Positions 36,380-44,815 of a DNA stretch of 64,000 bases are shown here, in pieces. The position numbers and the translations under genes are program-made. Source of the DNA: Variovorax sp. PBL-H6 (GTDB lineage: Bacteria; Pseudomonadota; Gammaproteobacteria; Burkholderiales; Burkholderiaceae_C); assembly GCF_901827155.1 (NCBI RefSeq), contig NZ_LR594659.1:3844001-3908000 (forward strand), given 5' to 3'. Each line of letters begins with the position of its first letter. Within the stretch, counting starts at the first letter, position 1. The notes beneath the pieces are model-generated. The model was not told the DNA's origin. It worked only from the letters and a program-made list of their open reading frames with translations, and made no database searches.

Positions 36380-37514
36380 GAACGAACTCCATCTCGGCAA
36401 TCCGTGAAGCCTGGCTCGCGCTGTCGCCGAACAGCTGGTCGATGACCATGATGCGGCGCAGGCAGTGGCCCACCGCGTATTCCTCGGTCATGCCGATGCC
36501 GCCGTGCAGCTGGATCGCCGTCTGGCACAGGCTGCGCCCGTGCCGGCCGATCACGAGCTTGGCGCGCATCAGGTCCGCAGTCTCCACGGCGTCGGGATCG
36601 TCGATGGTTGCCGCCGCCAGCATTGCCATGCTCCTGCAGCTCTCGAGGCTCACCATCATCTCGGCGACACGGTGGCGCAGCGCCTGGTTCTCTCCCAGCA
36701 ATCGGCCGAACTGCCTGCGGGTGTTGAGATAGTCGATCGTCAATGCATAGGCGCCTTCCATGGCGCCGACCGCGTCGGCGCAGACCGCCGCCATGCCGGC
36801 TTTCAGCGTGGCATCGATGGCCGGCCAGCCGCGCGACGGGTCGAACGGGTCGCCCAACGGCTCGGCGGCGACGCCATCGAATCGCAGCTCGGCGGCCGGC
36901 GTGTCGTCGACCAGGCGGTGCGCGCGCATCTCCAGCCCGCTGGCTCTCGCATCGACCAGGAAGAGCGCAAGCCCCTCGCGCTCCGCGGGCGCGCCCGAGG
37001 TCCGTGCCGTGACCACCAGCTGCTGCGCAGCCGCCGCATGCAGCACGTTGAACTTGTGGCCATCGATTCGCCATTGGCCCGCGTCCTGCCGCGCCGTGCT
37101 TTCGACCCACAGCGGCGCGTGGCGCGCGGCGGGTTCGTCGTGCGCCCAGGCCAGCACGCATTCGCCGCTCGCAACCCGCGGCAGCAGCCGTTTGCGGATC
37201 TCTGCATCTCCAGCGCGCCCGAGCGCCGTTGCGCCCAGCACCGCCGACGCCAGGAACGGCTCGACCAGCAGCGCCTTGCCGAACTCCTGCAGCACCGGCC
37301 GCAAGTCGGCTGCGCTGCCCCCGAAGCCGCCGCAATCCTCGGGAATCCGCAATCCGGTGACACCCAGCGCGCAGAGCTGCCGCCAGACCTCCGGGCTCCA
37401 GCCGGATTCGCTCGCGGCGATGCGGCGCCGCTGCTCGAAGCCGTAGCTCGCTGCCAGCAGGCGCGCCACGCTGTCGCGCAGCTGGCCTTGTTCTTCACTG
37501 ATCTCGAAGTTCAT
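36372..37514 (-). CDS. Acyl-CoA dehydrogenase (380 aa)
   Basis: A flavoprotein of the acyl-CoA dehydrogenase family: N-terminal helical domain (SEEQGQLRDSVARLLAASYGF, GLRIPEDCGGFGG), middle beta domain (WRIDGHKFNVLHA), and C-terminal helices with QFGRLLGENQALRHRVAEM and IQLHGGIGMTEEYAVGHCLRR. The two adjacent dehydrogenases (with 37,522) may form a hetero-oligomer, as seen for steroid and bile-acid FadE pairs; this is an inference from pairing and unequal conservation. It lies 7 bp after the neighbouring dehydrogenase stop. Confidence 0.9.
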   Translation of the reverse strand: MNFEISEEQGQLRDSVARLLAASYGFEQRRRIAASESGWSPEVWRQLCALGVTGLRIPEDCGGFGGSAADLRPVLQEFGKALLVEPFLASAVLGATALGRAGDAEIRKRLLPRVASGECVLAWAHDEPAARHAPLWVESTARQDAGQWRIDGHKFNVLHAAAAQQLVVTARTSGAPAEREGLALFLVDARASGLEMRAHRLVDDTPAAELRFDGVAAEPLGDPFDPSRGWPAIDATLKAGMAAVCADAVGAMEGAYALTIDYLNTRRQFGRLLGENQALRHRVAEMMVSLESCRSMAMLAAATIDDPDAVETADLMRAKLVIGRHGRSLCQTAIQLHGGIGMTEEYAVGHCLRRIMVIDQLFGDSASQASRIAEMEFVHG

Positions 37515-37521
37515 TCTTTTC

Positions 37522-38694
37522 TCAACCCAAGGCGGCCTTGGCCAGGATGTCTTTCTGGATTTCGCTGGCGCCGCCGTAGATGCTGGCGGCGCGTGACTGC
37601 AGATAGCGCGGCGCCAACGGAGCCGCCCAGTGCTCGCTCCCCGCGCTGTCGGAGGCCCGCCGCTCCAACGCGGCGGGGCCGGCCAGGCGAGCGACCAGCG
37701 CTACCACCTCCTGCTGGATTTCGGTGCCCTTCAGCTTGAGCACCGACGCGAACGCGGCGCCCCCCAACGACGTCTCTGGCGCAAGCAGCAGGCGCCAGTT
37801 GGTGATCTCGAGCGCACGGATCTCGGCGTCGAGCACGGCAAGCTCGGCACGCAGGCCAGCGTCGTCGATGAGCGGCCTGCCGTTCTGCGTGAGCGTGCGC
37901 GCGAGCTCGCGCGCGAAGTCGAGGCGCTCGCGGCACAGTCCGACGTTGGCGATGCCGGTGCGCTCGTTGCCGAGCAGGAACTTGGCGCAGTCCCATCCGC
38001 GGCCTTCCTCGCCCACCAGGTGCTCCACCGGTACCTTCACCTCGTCGAAGAAGACCTCGTTGAGACTGTGCGCGCCGTCGATCGAGACGATCGGCCTGAT
38101 CCTGATGCCGGGAAGTCGCAGGTCGACCAGCAGGAAGGAGATGCCGTCCTGCTTGCGCGCCGCCTGCCCGGTGCGCACCAGGCAGAAGGCCCAGTCCGCG
38201 TAGTGCGCGGTGCTGGTCCAGATCTTCTGACCGTTGACCACGTAATGATCGCCCTCGCGCCGCGCCGAGGTGCGTAGCGCCGCGAGGTCTGAGCCCGCGC
38301 CGGGCTCGGAGAAACCCTGGCAGAACCAAAGGTCGAGGTTGGCGAGCTTCGGGAGGAAGTGGTCGCACTGTTCAGGCGTGCCGAACTTCATCAGGAGCGG
38401 ACCCAGCATCACGACGTTGAAGATGGAGGGCATCGGCGCCGGCGCGCGGAAAAGCTCGTCCACGAGGATCAGGCGCTCCACCTGTCCGAGCTCCGCGCCG
38501 CCGTATTTTCGCGGCCAGTGCGGCGCGGCCCAGCCGCGCTCGTTGAGGATGCGCTGGAACAGGACCACGTCCTGTTTGCGCGCAGGATGGCCGGCGCGCA
38601 TTCGCTTGCGGATGTCCTGCGGAAGCCTTTCCTGGATAAAGGCCCGAACGTCATTGCGGAATGCGGCCTGCGCCGGCGTGAGTGCAAAGTCCAT
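37522..38694 (-). CDS. Acyl-CoA dehydrogenase (390 aa)
   Basis: Complete acyl-CoA dehydrogenase: AFRNDVRAFIQERLPQDIRK at the N-terminus, GWAAPHWPRKYGGAEL, the FAD-contact block WFCQGFSEPGAGSDLAALRT, NGQKIWTSTAHYADW, and C-terminal ASIYGGASEIQKDILAK, where the Glu of GGASEIQ is conserved. It is the first gene after the Bug copy 2 gene (12-bp gap) and precedes a second dehydrogenase, consistent with a paired FadE complex. The start ATG 38694 follows from the family N-terminus. Confidence 0.93.
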   Translation of the reverse strand: MDFALTPAQAAFRNDVRAFIQERLPQDIRKRMRAGHPARKQDVVLFQRILNERGWAAPHWPRKYGGAELGQVERLILVDELFRAPAPMPSIFNVVMLGPLLMKFGTPEQCDHFLPKLANLDLWFCQGFSEPGAGSDLAALRTSARREGDHYVVNGQKIWTSTAHYADWAFCLVRTGQAARKQDGISFLLVDLRLPGIRIRPIVSIDGAHSLNEVFFDEVKVPVEHLVGEEGRGWDCAKFLLGNERTGIANVGLCRERLDFARELARTLTQNGRPLIDDAGLRAELAVLDAEIRALEITNWRLLLAPETSLGGAAFASVLKLKGTEIQQEVVALVARLAGPAALERRASDSAGSEHWAAPLAPRYLQSRAASIYGGASEIQKDILAKAALG

Positions 38695-38705
38695 GTGAAC
38701 GTGCC

Positions 38706-39701
38706 CTAGTCCAGCTTGATGTTGTTTTCTTTGATGATCGCGGACCAGGCGCTGACTTCCGACTTGATGTACTGGCCGAACTCCTGGCTCGAGTTGCCGA
38801 CCGGAACAAAACCCATGTCGTCGAGCTTGGCGCGCACTTCGGGCATCGCAAGGATCTTGCGCACCTCCTGGGAGAAGCGGGAGACGACAGGCTCCGGCGT
38901 GCCGGCCGGCAGGAACAGGCCGGACCATCCCGGCAGGTTGGCGCCCGGATAGCCTGCCTCGGCCATCGTCGGCACGTTCGGGAAGCGTGCCATGCGCTGC
39001 GACCCCGTGATTGCCAGCAACTTGACCTTGCCCGTGGACAGCTGCGCCGCATAGAAGCCCGTCGAGCCGAAGGCGGAGGTCAGCTGGCCGCTGGCCAGAT
39101 CGGTGAAAGAGGAGGTTTCACCCTTGTATGGCACGTGGACCAGGTTCACACCCGCAGCGCGCGCCAGTGCGGACCCGATGATGTGTGCGCCAGACCCGGT
39201 GCCGTACGAACCGTAGCTGACGCTGCCCGGCTTGTCCTTGGCCATCTTCATCAGATCGCCGACCGTGCTGGCCGGCACCGTGCCGCCCACAGCGAGAGCG
39301 ATGGGGATCGAGATGACCATCGTGACCGGTACGAAGTCCTCGATCTTGTAGCCAGGGTTGGGCTGGAGCAGGACGTTCTGCACCATCGAGCTCAGCGAGA
39401 GGTAGGCCGTGTAGCCGTCGGGCGGCGCCTTGGCCAAAGCCTGCGCGGCGATCATCCCGTTGGCGCCCACGCGCTGCTCCACCAGCACGGGCTGGCCCCA
39501 GGCAACTGCGAGCTTTTCGGCGATCATGCGTGCCGTCAGATCGCTGTTGCCGCCGGCGGTGGTGGCAACCATCAGCTTGATCGGCCGGCTCGGGAAGGCG
39601 ACCTCCTGGCTCGCGGCCTTTCCGGCGGCGCCGAGTGCCGCCGCGGCTGCGAGGCCGATGCACAGTTTGCGCAAAGCGCCCATGGCGTTGCTGTCGTTCA
39701 T
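38706..39701 (-). CDS. Bug/TctC-type periplasmic substrate-binding protein (copy 2)
   Basis: A 331-aa secreted protein. The signal peptide (LRKLCIGLAAAAALGAAGKAASQ) is followed by FPSRPIKLMVATTAGGNSDLTARMIAEKL, QRVGANGMIAAQALAKAPPDG and PNVPTMAEAGYPGANLPGWSG. It closely resembles copy 1 at 31,523 along its whole length, suggesting duplication within the island. AGGAGA precedes ATG 39701. It follows the SDR gene by 53 bp and probably shares its promoter. No permease partner is nearby. Confidence 0.93.
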   Translation of the reverse strand: MNDSNAMGALRKLCIGLAAAAALGAAGKAASQEVAFPSRPIKLMVATTAGGNSDLTARMIAEKLAVAWGQPVLVEQRVGANGMIAAQALAKAPPDGYTAYLSLSSMVQNVLLQPNPGYKIEDFVPVTMVISIPIALAVGGTVPASTVGDLMKMAKDKPGSVSYGSYGTGSGAHIIGSALARAAGVNLVHVPYKGETSSFTDLASGQLTSAFGSTGFYAAQLSTGKVKLLAITGSQRMARFPNVPTMAEAGYPGANLPGWSGLFLPAGTPEPVVSRFSQEVRKILAMPEVRAKLDDMGFVPVGNSSQEFGQYIKSEVSAWSAIIKENNIKLD

Positions 39702-39754
39702 GCTTGTCTCCTGTTGTGGAATTGCGGTCGATGCCGTGCAGCCGCGCGGGCCGC

Positions 39755-40528
39755 TCAGAGGCTGATGTGGAACCCGCCGTTCACGCCGAGGTGCTGGCCG
39801 GTGACGTACGACGCCGCGTCCGAAAGGAGGAAGCACACGACCTTGACGACCTCCTCCGGCTGGGCCCAGCGCTCCAGCGGGATCTGGCTCAGGATCCGGT
39901 CGCGGAACTTGTCGCCGCGAATCACCTCGGTCATCGGCGTCTCGACCACGCCGAAGCAGATCGAGTTGGAGCGGATGTTGTAGCGCCCCCATTCGCGCGC
40001 GGCGGTCATCGTCACGCCGAGCATGCCGGCCTTGGCGGCCGCGTAGTTCACCTGGCCGACGGAACCCTTGCGCCCGGCATCGGACGAGATGTTCACGATC
40101 GACCCGCCGCTCGCGTCGCCCCCCTTGGCGCGCGCCACCATGTGGCGCCCGACTGCTTGCGTCCAGAAGAAGGTGCCCGTCAGGTGCACGTCGATGACGT
40201 CCTGCCACTCCTTGGGCGTCATCTTCTCGATCATGGCCGGCCGGATGATCCCCGCGTTGTTGACCAGGCCGTGGACCGCGCCGAAGCGCCTCACCGAATC
40301 CTCGACCGCTCGCGCGGCAAGTTCATGGTCGGCGACGCTGCCCACCACCGCCAGCACCCGGTCCTGCGGCATCGACGCGGTCGCAGCCTTCAGCGTCTCG
40401 GCATTGAGATCCACTGCGACGGCGTTGCCGCCGAGTTCCAGCACCAGTTCGACAACCGCCTTGCCGATGCCCTGGCCCGCGCCCGTCACGACGATGGTGC
40501 GCCCCTGCAGCGATACGAGTTCTGTCAT
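39755..40528 (-). CDS. Short-chain dehydrogenase/reductase (SDR 1)
   Basis: A 257-aa classical SDR: TGAGQGIG cofactor loop, NNAG motif (LVNNAGIIRP), catalytic Ser in NISSDAG and YxxxK as YAAAKAG, ending VTGQHLGVNGGFHISL. It likely oxidises a hydroxyl of a CoA ester or alicyclic alcohol using NAD(P). It is the first gene of the minus-strand operon running down to 30,521; a FadR-type operator lies 26 bp upstream of its ATG. Confidence 0.93.
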   Translation of the reverse strand: MTELVSLQGRTIVVTGAGQGIGKAVVELVLELGGNAVAVDLNAETLKAATASMPQDRVLAVVGSVADHELAARAVEDSVRRFGAVHGLVNNAGIIRPAMIEKMTPKEWQDVIDVHLTGTFFWTQAVGRHMVARAKGGDASGGSIVNISSDAGRKGSVGQVNYAAAKAGMLGVTMTAAREWGRYNIRSNSICFGVVETPMTEVIRGDKFRDRILSQIPLERWAQPEEVVKVVCFLLSDAASYVTGQHLGVNGGFHISL

Positions 40529-40553
40529 CCGTCTGTTCCTTTGATTAGTTTAA

Positions 40554-40564
40554 TGGCCTGACCA
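40554..40564. promoter_or_regulatory. FadR/GntR-type operator in the SDR/thiolase divergent promoter
   Basis: TGGCCTGACCA matches the palindromic FadR-subfamily core TGGTCnGACCA with one mismatch. It lies between divergent genes at 40,528 and 40,645. Confidence 0.55.
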
Positions 40565-40644
40565 ATGATAGTATCAACGATCGTGAGTTTGGCAAGTCCC
40601 AAAGAACCCTGTCGTTCATTCACTTCCGGAAAGGCAATGCATAC

Positions 40645-41814
40645 ATGACCATCAAGAGAAAGGCCTGCATCGCGGGCGCCTGGGAACACCCGCTGCGGAA
40701 GGCACCCGACAAGACGGTGCCGCAGCTTCACGCGGAATGTGCGCGCGGCGTGCTGGCCGACGCCGGCCTGTCGCTCTCGGACGTGGACGGCTATTTCTGC
40801 GCCGGCGATGCACCGGGCCTGGGCGCCCTCAGCATGGCCGACTACCTGGGTCTCAGGATCAGGCACACCGACACCACAGACACCGGCGGCTCGGCGCCGC
40901 TGATCCATGTGGCCCACGCCGCACAGGCCATCGCGGCAGGCAAGTGCAACGTGGCTTTGATCACCCTCGCCGGCCGGCCGCGCAGCGAAGCCAGCGGCGT
41001 GGGCGTGGCGCCACGCAACGTGACGCCCGCCACCCCCGACGTCGCGTTCGAGATGCCCTACGGCCCGGTCACGGTGAACATGTACGCGCTGGCCGCCGCG
41101 CGCCACATGCACGAGTACGGCACGACGAGCGAACAGCTCGCATGGATCAAGGTCGCCGCCTCGACGCACGCGCAGCACAATCCCCACGCCATGCTGCGCG
41201 AGGTGGTGACGGTCGAGGAAGTGCTGGCATCGCCGCTCATCTCCGACCCGCTGCGCAAGCTCGACTGCTGCGTCGTCAGCGACGGCGGCGGCGCACTGCT
41301 CGTGGTGCGTCCGGAGATTGCGCGCACCCTCAACCGCCCGGTCGTCAACATCCTGGGTGCCGGCGAAACCATCAAGGGCCAGCTCGCGGGCCAGGTCGAC
41401 CTGACGTATTCCGGCGCCGCGGTCTCGGGCCCGATCGCCTTCGCGGAGGCGGGCGTCGCGCCCGCAGACATCCAGTACGCCTCGATCTACGACAGCTTCA
41501 CCATCACGGTGCTGATGCAGCTGGAGGACCTGGGCTTCTGCAAGAAAGGCGAAGGCGGCCGCTTCGTCATGGACGGCAACCTGATCTCCGGCGTGGGGCG
41601 CCTGCCCTTCAATACGGACGGCGGCGGCCTTTGCAACAACCACCCTGCCAACCGCGGCGGCATCACCAAGGTGATCGAAGCCGTGCGGCAGCTTCGCGGC
41701 GAGGCTCATGCGAAGGTGCAAGTCCCCGATTGCCGCCTGGCGCTGGCGCAGGGCACCGGCGGCCTGCTCGGCTCGCGCCATGGCAGCGCCACCTTGATCC
41801 TCGAACGGGAGTAA
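40645..41814 (+). CDS. Thiolase-like protein (Ltp/SCP2-thiolase group) lacking the nucleophilic cysteine
   Basis: A 389-aa thiolase-fold protein. The segment where thiolases carry the nucleophilic Cys reads TDTGGSAPL (residues 77-85) without Cys, while a His is kept in GLCNNHPANRGG near residue 334. Loss of Cys is a feature of Ltp2-type retro-aldolases, which work with a DUF35 partner in steroid side-chain cleavage. A stand-alone DUF35 gene starts 4 bp downstream, matching that module. The alternative is a degenerate thiolase with another role. It is divergent from SDR 1. Confidence 0.8.
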   Translation: MTIKRKACIAGAWEHPLRKAPDKTVPQLHAECARGVLADAGLSLSDVDGYFCAGDAPGLGALSMADYLGLRIRHTDTTDTGGSAPLIHVAHAAQAIAAGKCNVALITLAGRPRSEASGVGVAPRNVTPATPDVAFEMPYGPVTVNMYALAAARHMHEYGTTSEQLAWIKVAASTHAQHNPHAMLREVVTVEEVLASPLISDPLRKLDCCVVSDGGGALLVVRPEIARTLNRPVVNILGAGETIKGQLAGQVDLTYSGAAVSGPIAFAEAGVAPADIQYASIYDSFTITVLMQLEDLGFCKKGEGGRFVMDGNLISGVGRLPFNTDGGGLCNNHPANRGGITKVIEAVRQLRGEAHAKVQVPDCRLALAQGTGGLLGSRHGSATLILERE

Positions 41815-41818
41815 CGCG

Positions 41819-42217
41819 ATGACGACGATGTACCAGGAACGCCCCCTCTCGCCGCTGATCACGGACGCGGCCACGCAACCCTACTGGAGCGCCGCCGGGC
41901 AAGGCGTGCTGAAGATCAAGCGTTGCACCGCCTGCGCCAAGCCGCACTTCTATCCGCGCGCCCTCTGCCCCTACTGCCTGGGCGACACCGAATGGATCGA
42001 TGCACGCGGCACCGGCACGATCTACAGCGTCAGCGTGACGCGGCGCGCGGGACCGATCCCCTACGCCATCGCGTATGTGCGGCTCGACGAAGGCGTGACG
42101 ATGCTGACCAACATCGTGGATTGCGACCTCGACACGCTGCGCATCGGCGATCGGGTCGAGGTCTGCTTCAAGCCGGCCGACGCCGGCAACGTGGTGCCGA
42201 TGTTCAGGCCCGCCTAG
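41819..42217 (+). CDS. DUF35 OB-fold zinc-ribbon protein, partner of the thiolase-like protein
   Basis: A 132-aa protein with a four-Cys zinc ribbon (Cys36, 39, 50, 53: CTAC and CPYC) followed by an OB-fold (GTGTIYSVSVTRRAGPIPYAIAYVRLDEGV). DUF35 proteins form complexes with thiolase-fold enzymes and are needed for activity or CoA-ester binding. The spacing of 4 bp from the thiolase-like gene argues for a stable pair. Its stop shares the palindrome CTAG with the stop of the convergent GntR gene. Confidence 0.93.
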   Translation: MTTMYQERPLSPLITDAATQPYWSAAGQGVLKIKRCTACAKPHFYPRALCPYCLGDTEWIDARGTGTIYSVSVTRRAGPIPYAIAYVRLDEGVTMLTNIVDCDLDTLRIGDRVEVCFKPADAGNVVPMFRPA

Positions 42218-42972
42218 ACGCCCTGGGAGTCATTCGCCGGGCGGCGGTTGTTCCAGCGTTCCATGTAGACGGCGTGCAGCCGCTCCAGGAACCGGACCAT
42301 CTCCGCCGCGGCCGCGTCCGCATTGCGCTCGCGCAGCAGCTTGAGCAGCCGGCGGCGCGAAGGCACTGTGAAGGTGTTGTCAGCGACTCCGATCGATTCG
42401 ACAAACCCGCCCATCACCTCCATCACGCCTTCCATCAGGATGGCGACGACCGGGTTGCGGGTCGCGTCGCCCAGAAGGGTATGGAAGCGTTGATGCAGAC
42501 GTGCGCTCTCGGCAAAGTCGCCTGCCTTGTATGCGGCAGCCGCTGCGTGGACGTTCGCGTCCAGCGCATCCAGCTCGTCGGCGTGGAGGCGCTCGCAGGC
42601 GATGCGCACGACCATGCCTTCCAGCCAGATGCGCGCCTCGGTCAGGTCCTTGGGCGTGATCGCGCCCAGGTGGTAGAGGTCGCGCAGGCCGTTGACGACC
42701 ACGTCGGAGTTGCCGGGCACCACGAATGCGCCGCCGGTTGCGCCCTTGCGCAGTTCGATCATGCCCGACAGCTCGAGCGCTCGGAGCGCCTCGCGCAGCG
42801 TGTTGCGGCTGACGTTGAGCTTGGCGGCGAGCTCGCGCTCCGCCGGCAGGCGATCGCCGGGCTTGAGCTTGCCGCGCGCCACGAGTTCGCGGACCTGCGA
42901 CGCGATGTCCTCGAAGGCTCGCTGGGGCGCGATAGGGGCGAAGCCCAGGAACGAGGGAACGATCTCCTTCAT
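42214..42972 (-). CDS. GntR-family (FadR subfamily) transcriptional regulator 1
   Basis: A 252-aa repressor. The N-terminal winged helix contains IASQVRELVARGKLKPGDRLPAERELAAKLNVSRNTLREAL (about 23-63), and the C-terminal FCD domain is all-helical with metal-ligand candidates (ARIWLEGMV, HQRFHTLLGDATRN). Ligands of such regulators are usually organic acids or acyl-CoAs. Its ATG overlaps the stop of the crotonase at 42,969 (ATGA). It probably controls part of the catabolic island through the TGGtCTgACCA-like sites found here. Confidence 0.93.
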   Translation of the reverse strand: MKEIVPSFLGFAPIAPQRAFEDIASQVRELVARGKLKPGDRLPAERELAAKLNVSRNTLREALRALELSGMIELRKGATGGAFVVPGNSDVVVNGLRDLYHLGAITPKDLTEARIWLEGMVVRIACERLHADELDALDANVHAAAAAYKAGDFAESARLHQRFHTLLGDATRNPVVAILMEGVMEVMGGFVESIGVADNTFTVPSRRRLLKLLRERNADAAAAEMVRFLERLHAVYMERWNNRRPANDSQGV

Positions 42973-43871
42973 GGGCGGACCTCGCGATCGTCGGCGGGGG
43001 GATCTCGATAGGCCGGCTCCTGCCACCAGGGATAGCCAGGCGGCATGTCCCGGCTGACCCGCCCGGTGAACTCGGGCGGACGCTTCTCCAGGAACGAAGC
43101 CACGCCCTCGCGCGAATCCGGTGACGATCCGCGCTCGGCGATAAAGGCGCTTTCGAGGCGATGCGCTGCCATCGGATGCCCGGCGCCGAGCATGCGCCAC
43201 ATCATCTGTCGCGTCAGCGCCACCGACACCGGTGCAGTGTGATCGGCCATCTCGTGCGCCAGTTCGCGTGCGCGTGCGAGCAGTTGCCCAGGCTGGCACA
43301 GCTCCCGCATCAGGCCGCCGTCCAGGGCCTCCCGGGCCGGAAGCAGGCGTCCGCCCAGGCTCCATTCGAGCGCGCGCGAGATGCCGACCACGCGCGGCAG
43401 AAACCAACTCGCGCATGCGTCCGGCACGATGCCGCGGCGCGCAAACACGAAGCCGATGCGCGCGTCCTCGCTCGCGATGCGGATGTCCATCGGAAGCAGC
43501 ATCGAGGCACCGATGCCCACCGCCGCGCCGTTGACCGCCGCGATCAACGGCTTGGTGCTGGCAAACAGCCTCAGCGCCAGCATGCCGCCGCCATCGCGCC
43601 CGGGCTCGTTCTCCGCGGGGCGTTGGGCCGCATCGAAGGCGCCGGCGCCGGCCGACAGGTCGAAGCCAGCGCAAAAGGCGCGGCCACTGCCCGTGAAGAC
43701 GATGGCGCGCACAGCGTCGTCGGCATCCGCCAAGTCGAGCGCGAGGCACAACTCCCGCCGCATCTGCGCCGTCATGGCGTTCAGCGCCTGGGGACGGTTC
43801 AAAGTCAGCGTCAGCACAGGTCCGCTGCGTTCCCACAGCAGGGTCTCGAAGGTCGGCAGTTCGGGATTCAT
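42969..43871 (-). CDS. Enoyl-CoA hydratase/isomerase family protein (crotonase 2)
   Basis: A 300-aa crotonase with oxyanion-hole motifs GRAFCAGFDL and NGAAVGIGASMLLPMDI, then GIVPDACASWFLPRVVG, where Asp/Ala replace the usual Glu-Gly pair. An N-terminal LWERSGPVLTLTLNRPQALNAMT start and a C-terminal EGVASFLEKRPPEFTGR tail are typical. It is co-translated with GntR 1 (ATGA overlap) and divergent from GntR 2, with a FadR-type site between. Confidence 0.9.
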   Translation of the reverse strand: MNPELPTFETLLWERSGPVLTLTLNRPQALNAMTAQMRRELCLALDLADADDAVRAIVFTGSGRAFCAGFDLSAGAGAFDAAQRPAENEPGRDGGGMLALRLFASTKPLIAAVNGAAVGIGASMLLPMDIRIASEDARIGFVFARRGIVPDACASWFLPRVVGISRALEWSLGGRLLPAREALDGGLMRELCQPGQLLARARELAHEMADHTAPVSVALTRQMMWRMLGAGHPMAAHRLESAFIAERGSSPDSREGVASFLEKRPPEFTGRVSRDMPPGYPWWQEPAYRDPPADDREVRP

Positions 43872-43932
43872 TCGGACTCCAGCACGCCGCGCGGCCGCAG
43901 CACCTTTCTGCAGTGTAGCGCAACAGGTTTAA

Positions 43933-43943
43933 AGGTTAGACCA
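43933..43943. promoter_or_regulatory. FadR/GntR-type operator upstream of GntR 2
   Basis: AGGTTAGACCA contains the GGTnnnACC dyad of FadR-subfamily sites, 27 bp before the ATG of the second GntR regulator and 62 bp before crotonase 2. Autoregulation is likely. Confidence 0.5.
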
Positions 43944-43969
43944 ATGAACTAAGATGAGTGTGCATTACG

Positions 43970-44776
43970 ATGAAGAACATGTCCACTCAGAAGGCACCGA
44001 CCGCCGCCGCGGGTTCCGGACCCGCCCAATCCGACGACGAGCTGTTGCACGGGCTCGGCCTGCGCGAGGTGCGCGTGCGCCGGGGCTTCGAAGCGGTCTG
44101 CGACCAGATCCGCCAGCAGTTGCTTCGCGGCGAGCTGAAGCCCGGCGACCGGTTGCCCAGCGAGCGCGACCTGGCCGAGCACTTCAGCGTGAGCCGGGCC
44201 GTCGTGCGCGAAGCGGTCCGCAGCCTGGAGACCATCGGCGTCGTCGAATCGCGCACCGGCGTCAACGGTGGCGTATACGTGCGTGGCAGCACGCCGCTGG
44301 GCATCACGCAGGCCATGAGCGACATGGTGTCGCTGGGCCAGATGCCGATCGGCATCGTGACCGAGACCCGCATCGAGCTCACCTGCATGGCGATCCGTCT
44401 CGCCTGCGAACGCGCCACTGAGGCCGAACTCGACGCCATCGAAGCGGACATCGACTTCCACGCGCAGCTGTTCCGCCTCGGCGGCGGCTCGCGCAATGCG
44501 CGCTCGCTGGGCGAGTTCTACCGGCTGATCGCCTGCGCCACGCACAACGAGCTGATCGTGATGCTGGTCGACTCGGTGTCCGAGGTCATGCGCGTGCTGT
44601 TGTCGCGCATCGATCCCAGGCCCCATCCCGACATGATCGCCGTGCGGCGCAAGGTCCTGCGCCACCTGCGCAAACGCGATGCCGACCGCGCCTGCGCATC
44701 CATGACCCTGCATCTGAAGCACCTGACCGACTATCTCGAATCGGAAAACCGGGCGAAAGGCAGGCGCCCGGGCTGA
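43970..44776 (+). CDS. GntR-family (FadR subfamily) transcriptional regulator 2
   Basis: A 268-aa regulator. The winged helix spans VCDQIRQQLLRGELKPGDRLPSERDLAEHFSVSRAVVREAVRSLE and is followed by GGVYVRG and an FCD domain (TRIELTCMAIRLACERA; YRLIACATHNELIVMLVDS). GTG 43958 and ATG 43979 are alternative starts; ATG 43970 is a compromise because no clear ribosome site is present. It is divergent from crotonase 2 over an operator-like dyad. Confidence 0.92.
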   Translation: MKNMSTQKAPTAAAGSGPAQSDDELLHGLGLREVRVRRGFEAVCDQIRQQLLRGELKPGDRLPSERDLAEHFSVSRAVVREAVRSLETIGVVESRTGVNGGVYVRGSTPLGITQAMSDMVSLGQMPIGIVTETRIELTCMAIRLACERATEAELDAIEADIDFHAQLFRLGGGSRNARSLGEFYRLIACATHNELIVMLVDSVSEVMRVLLSRIDPRPHPDMIAVRRKVLRHLRKRDADRACASMTLHLKHLTDYLESENRAKGRRPG

Positions 44777-44815
44777 AGCCCGAAGGCGCTCAGGCGAAGA
44801 ATGCCGCGGGGTCGT

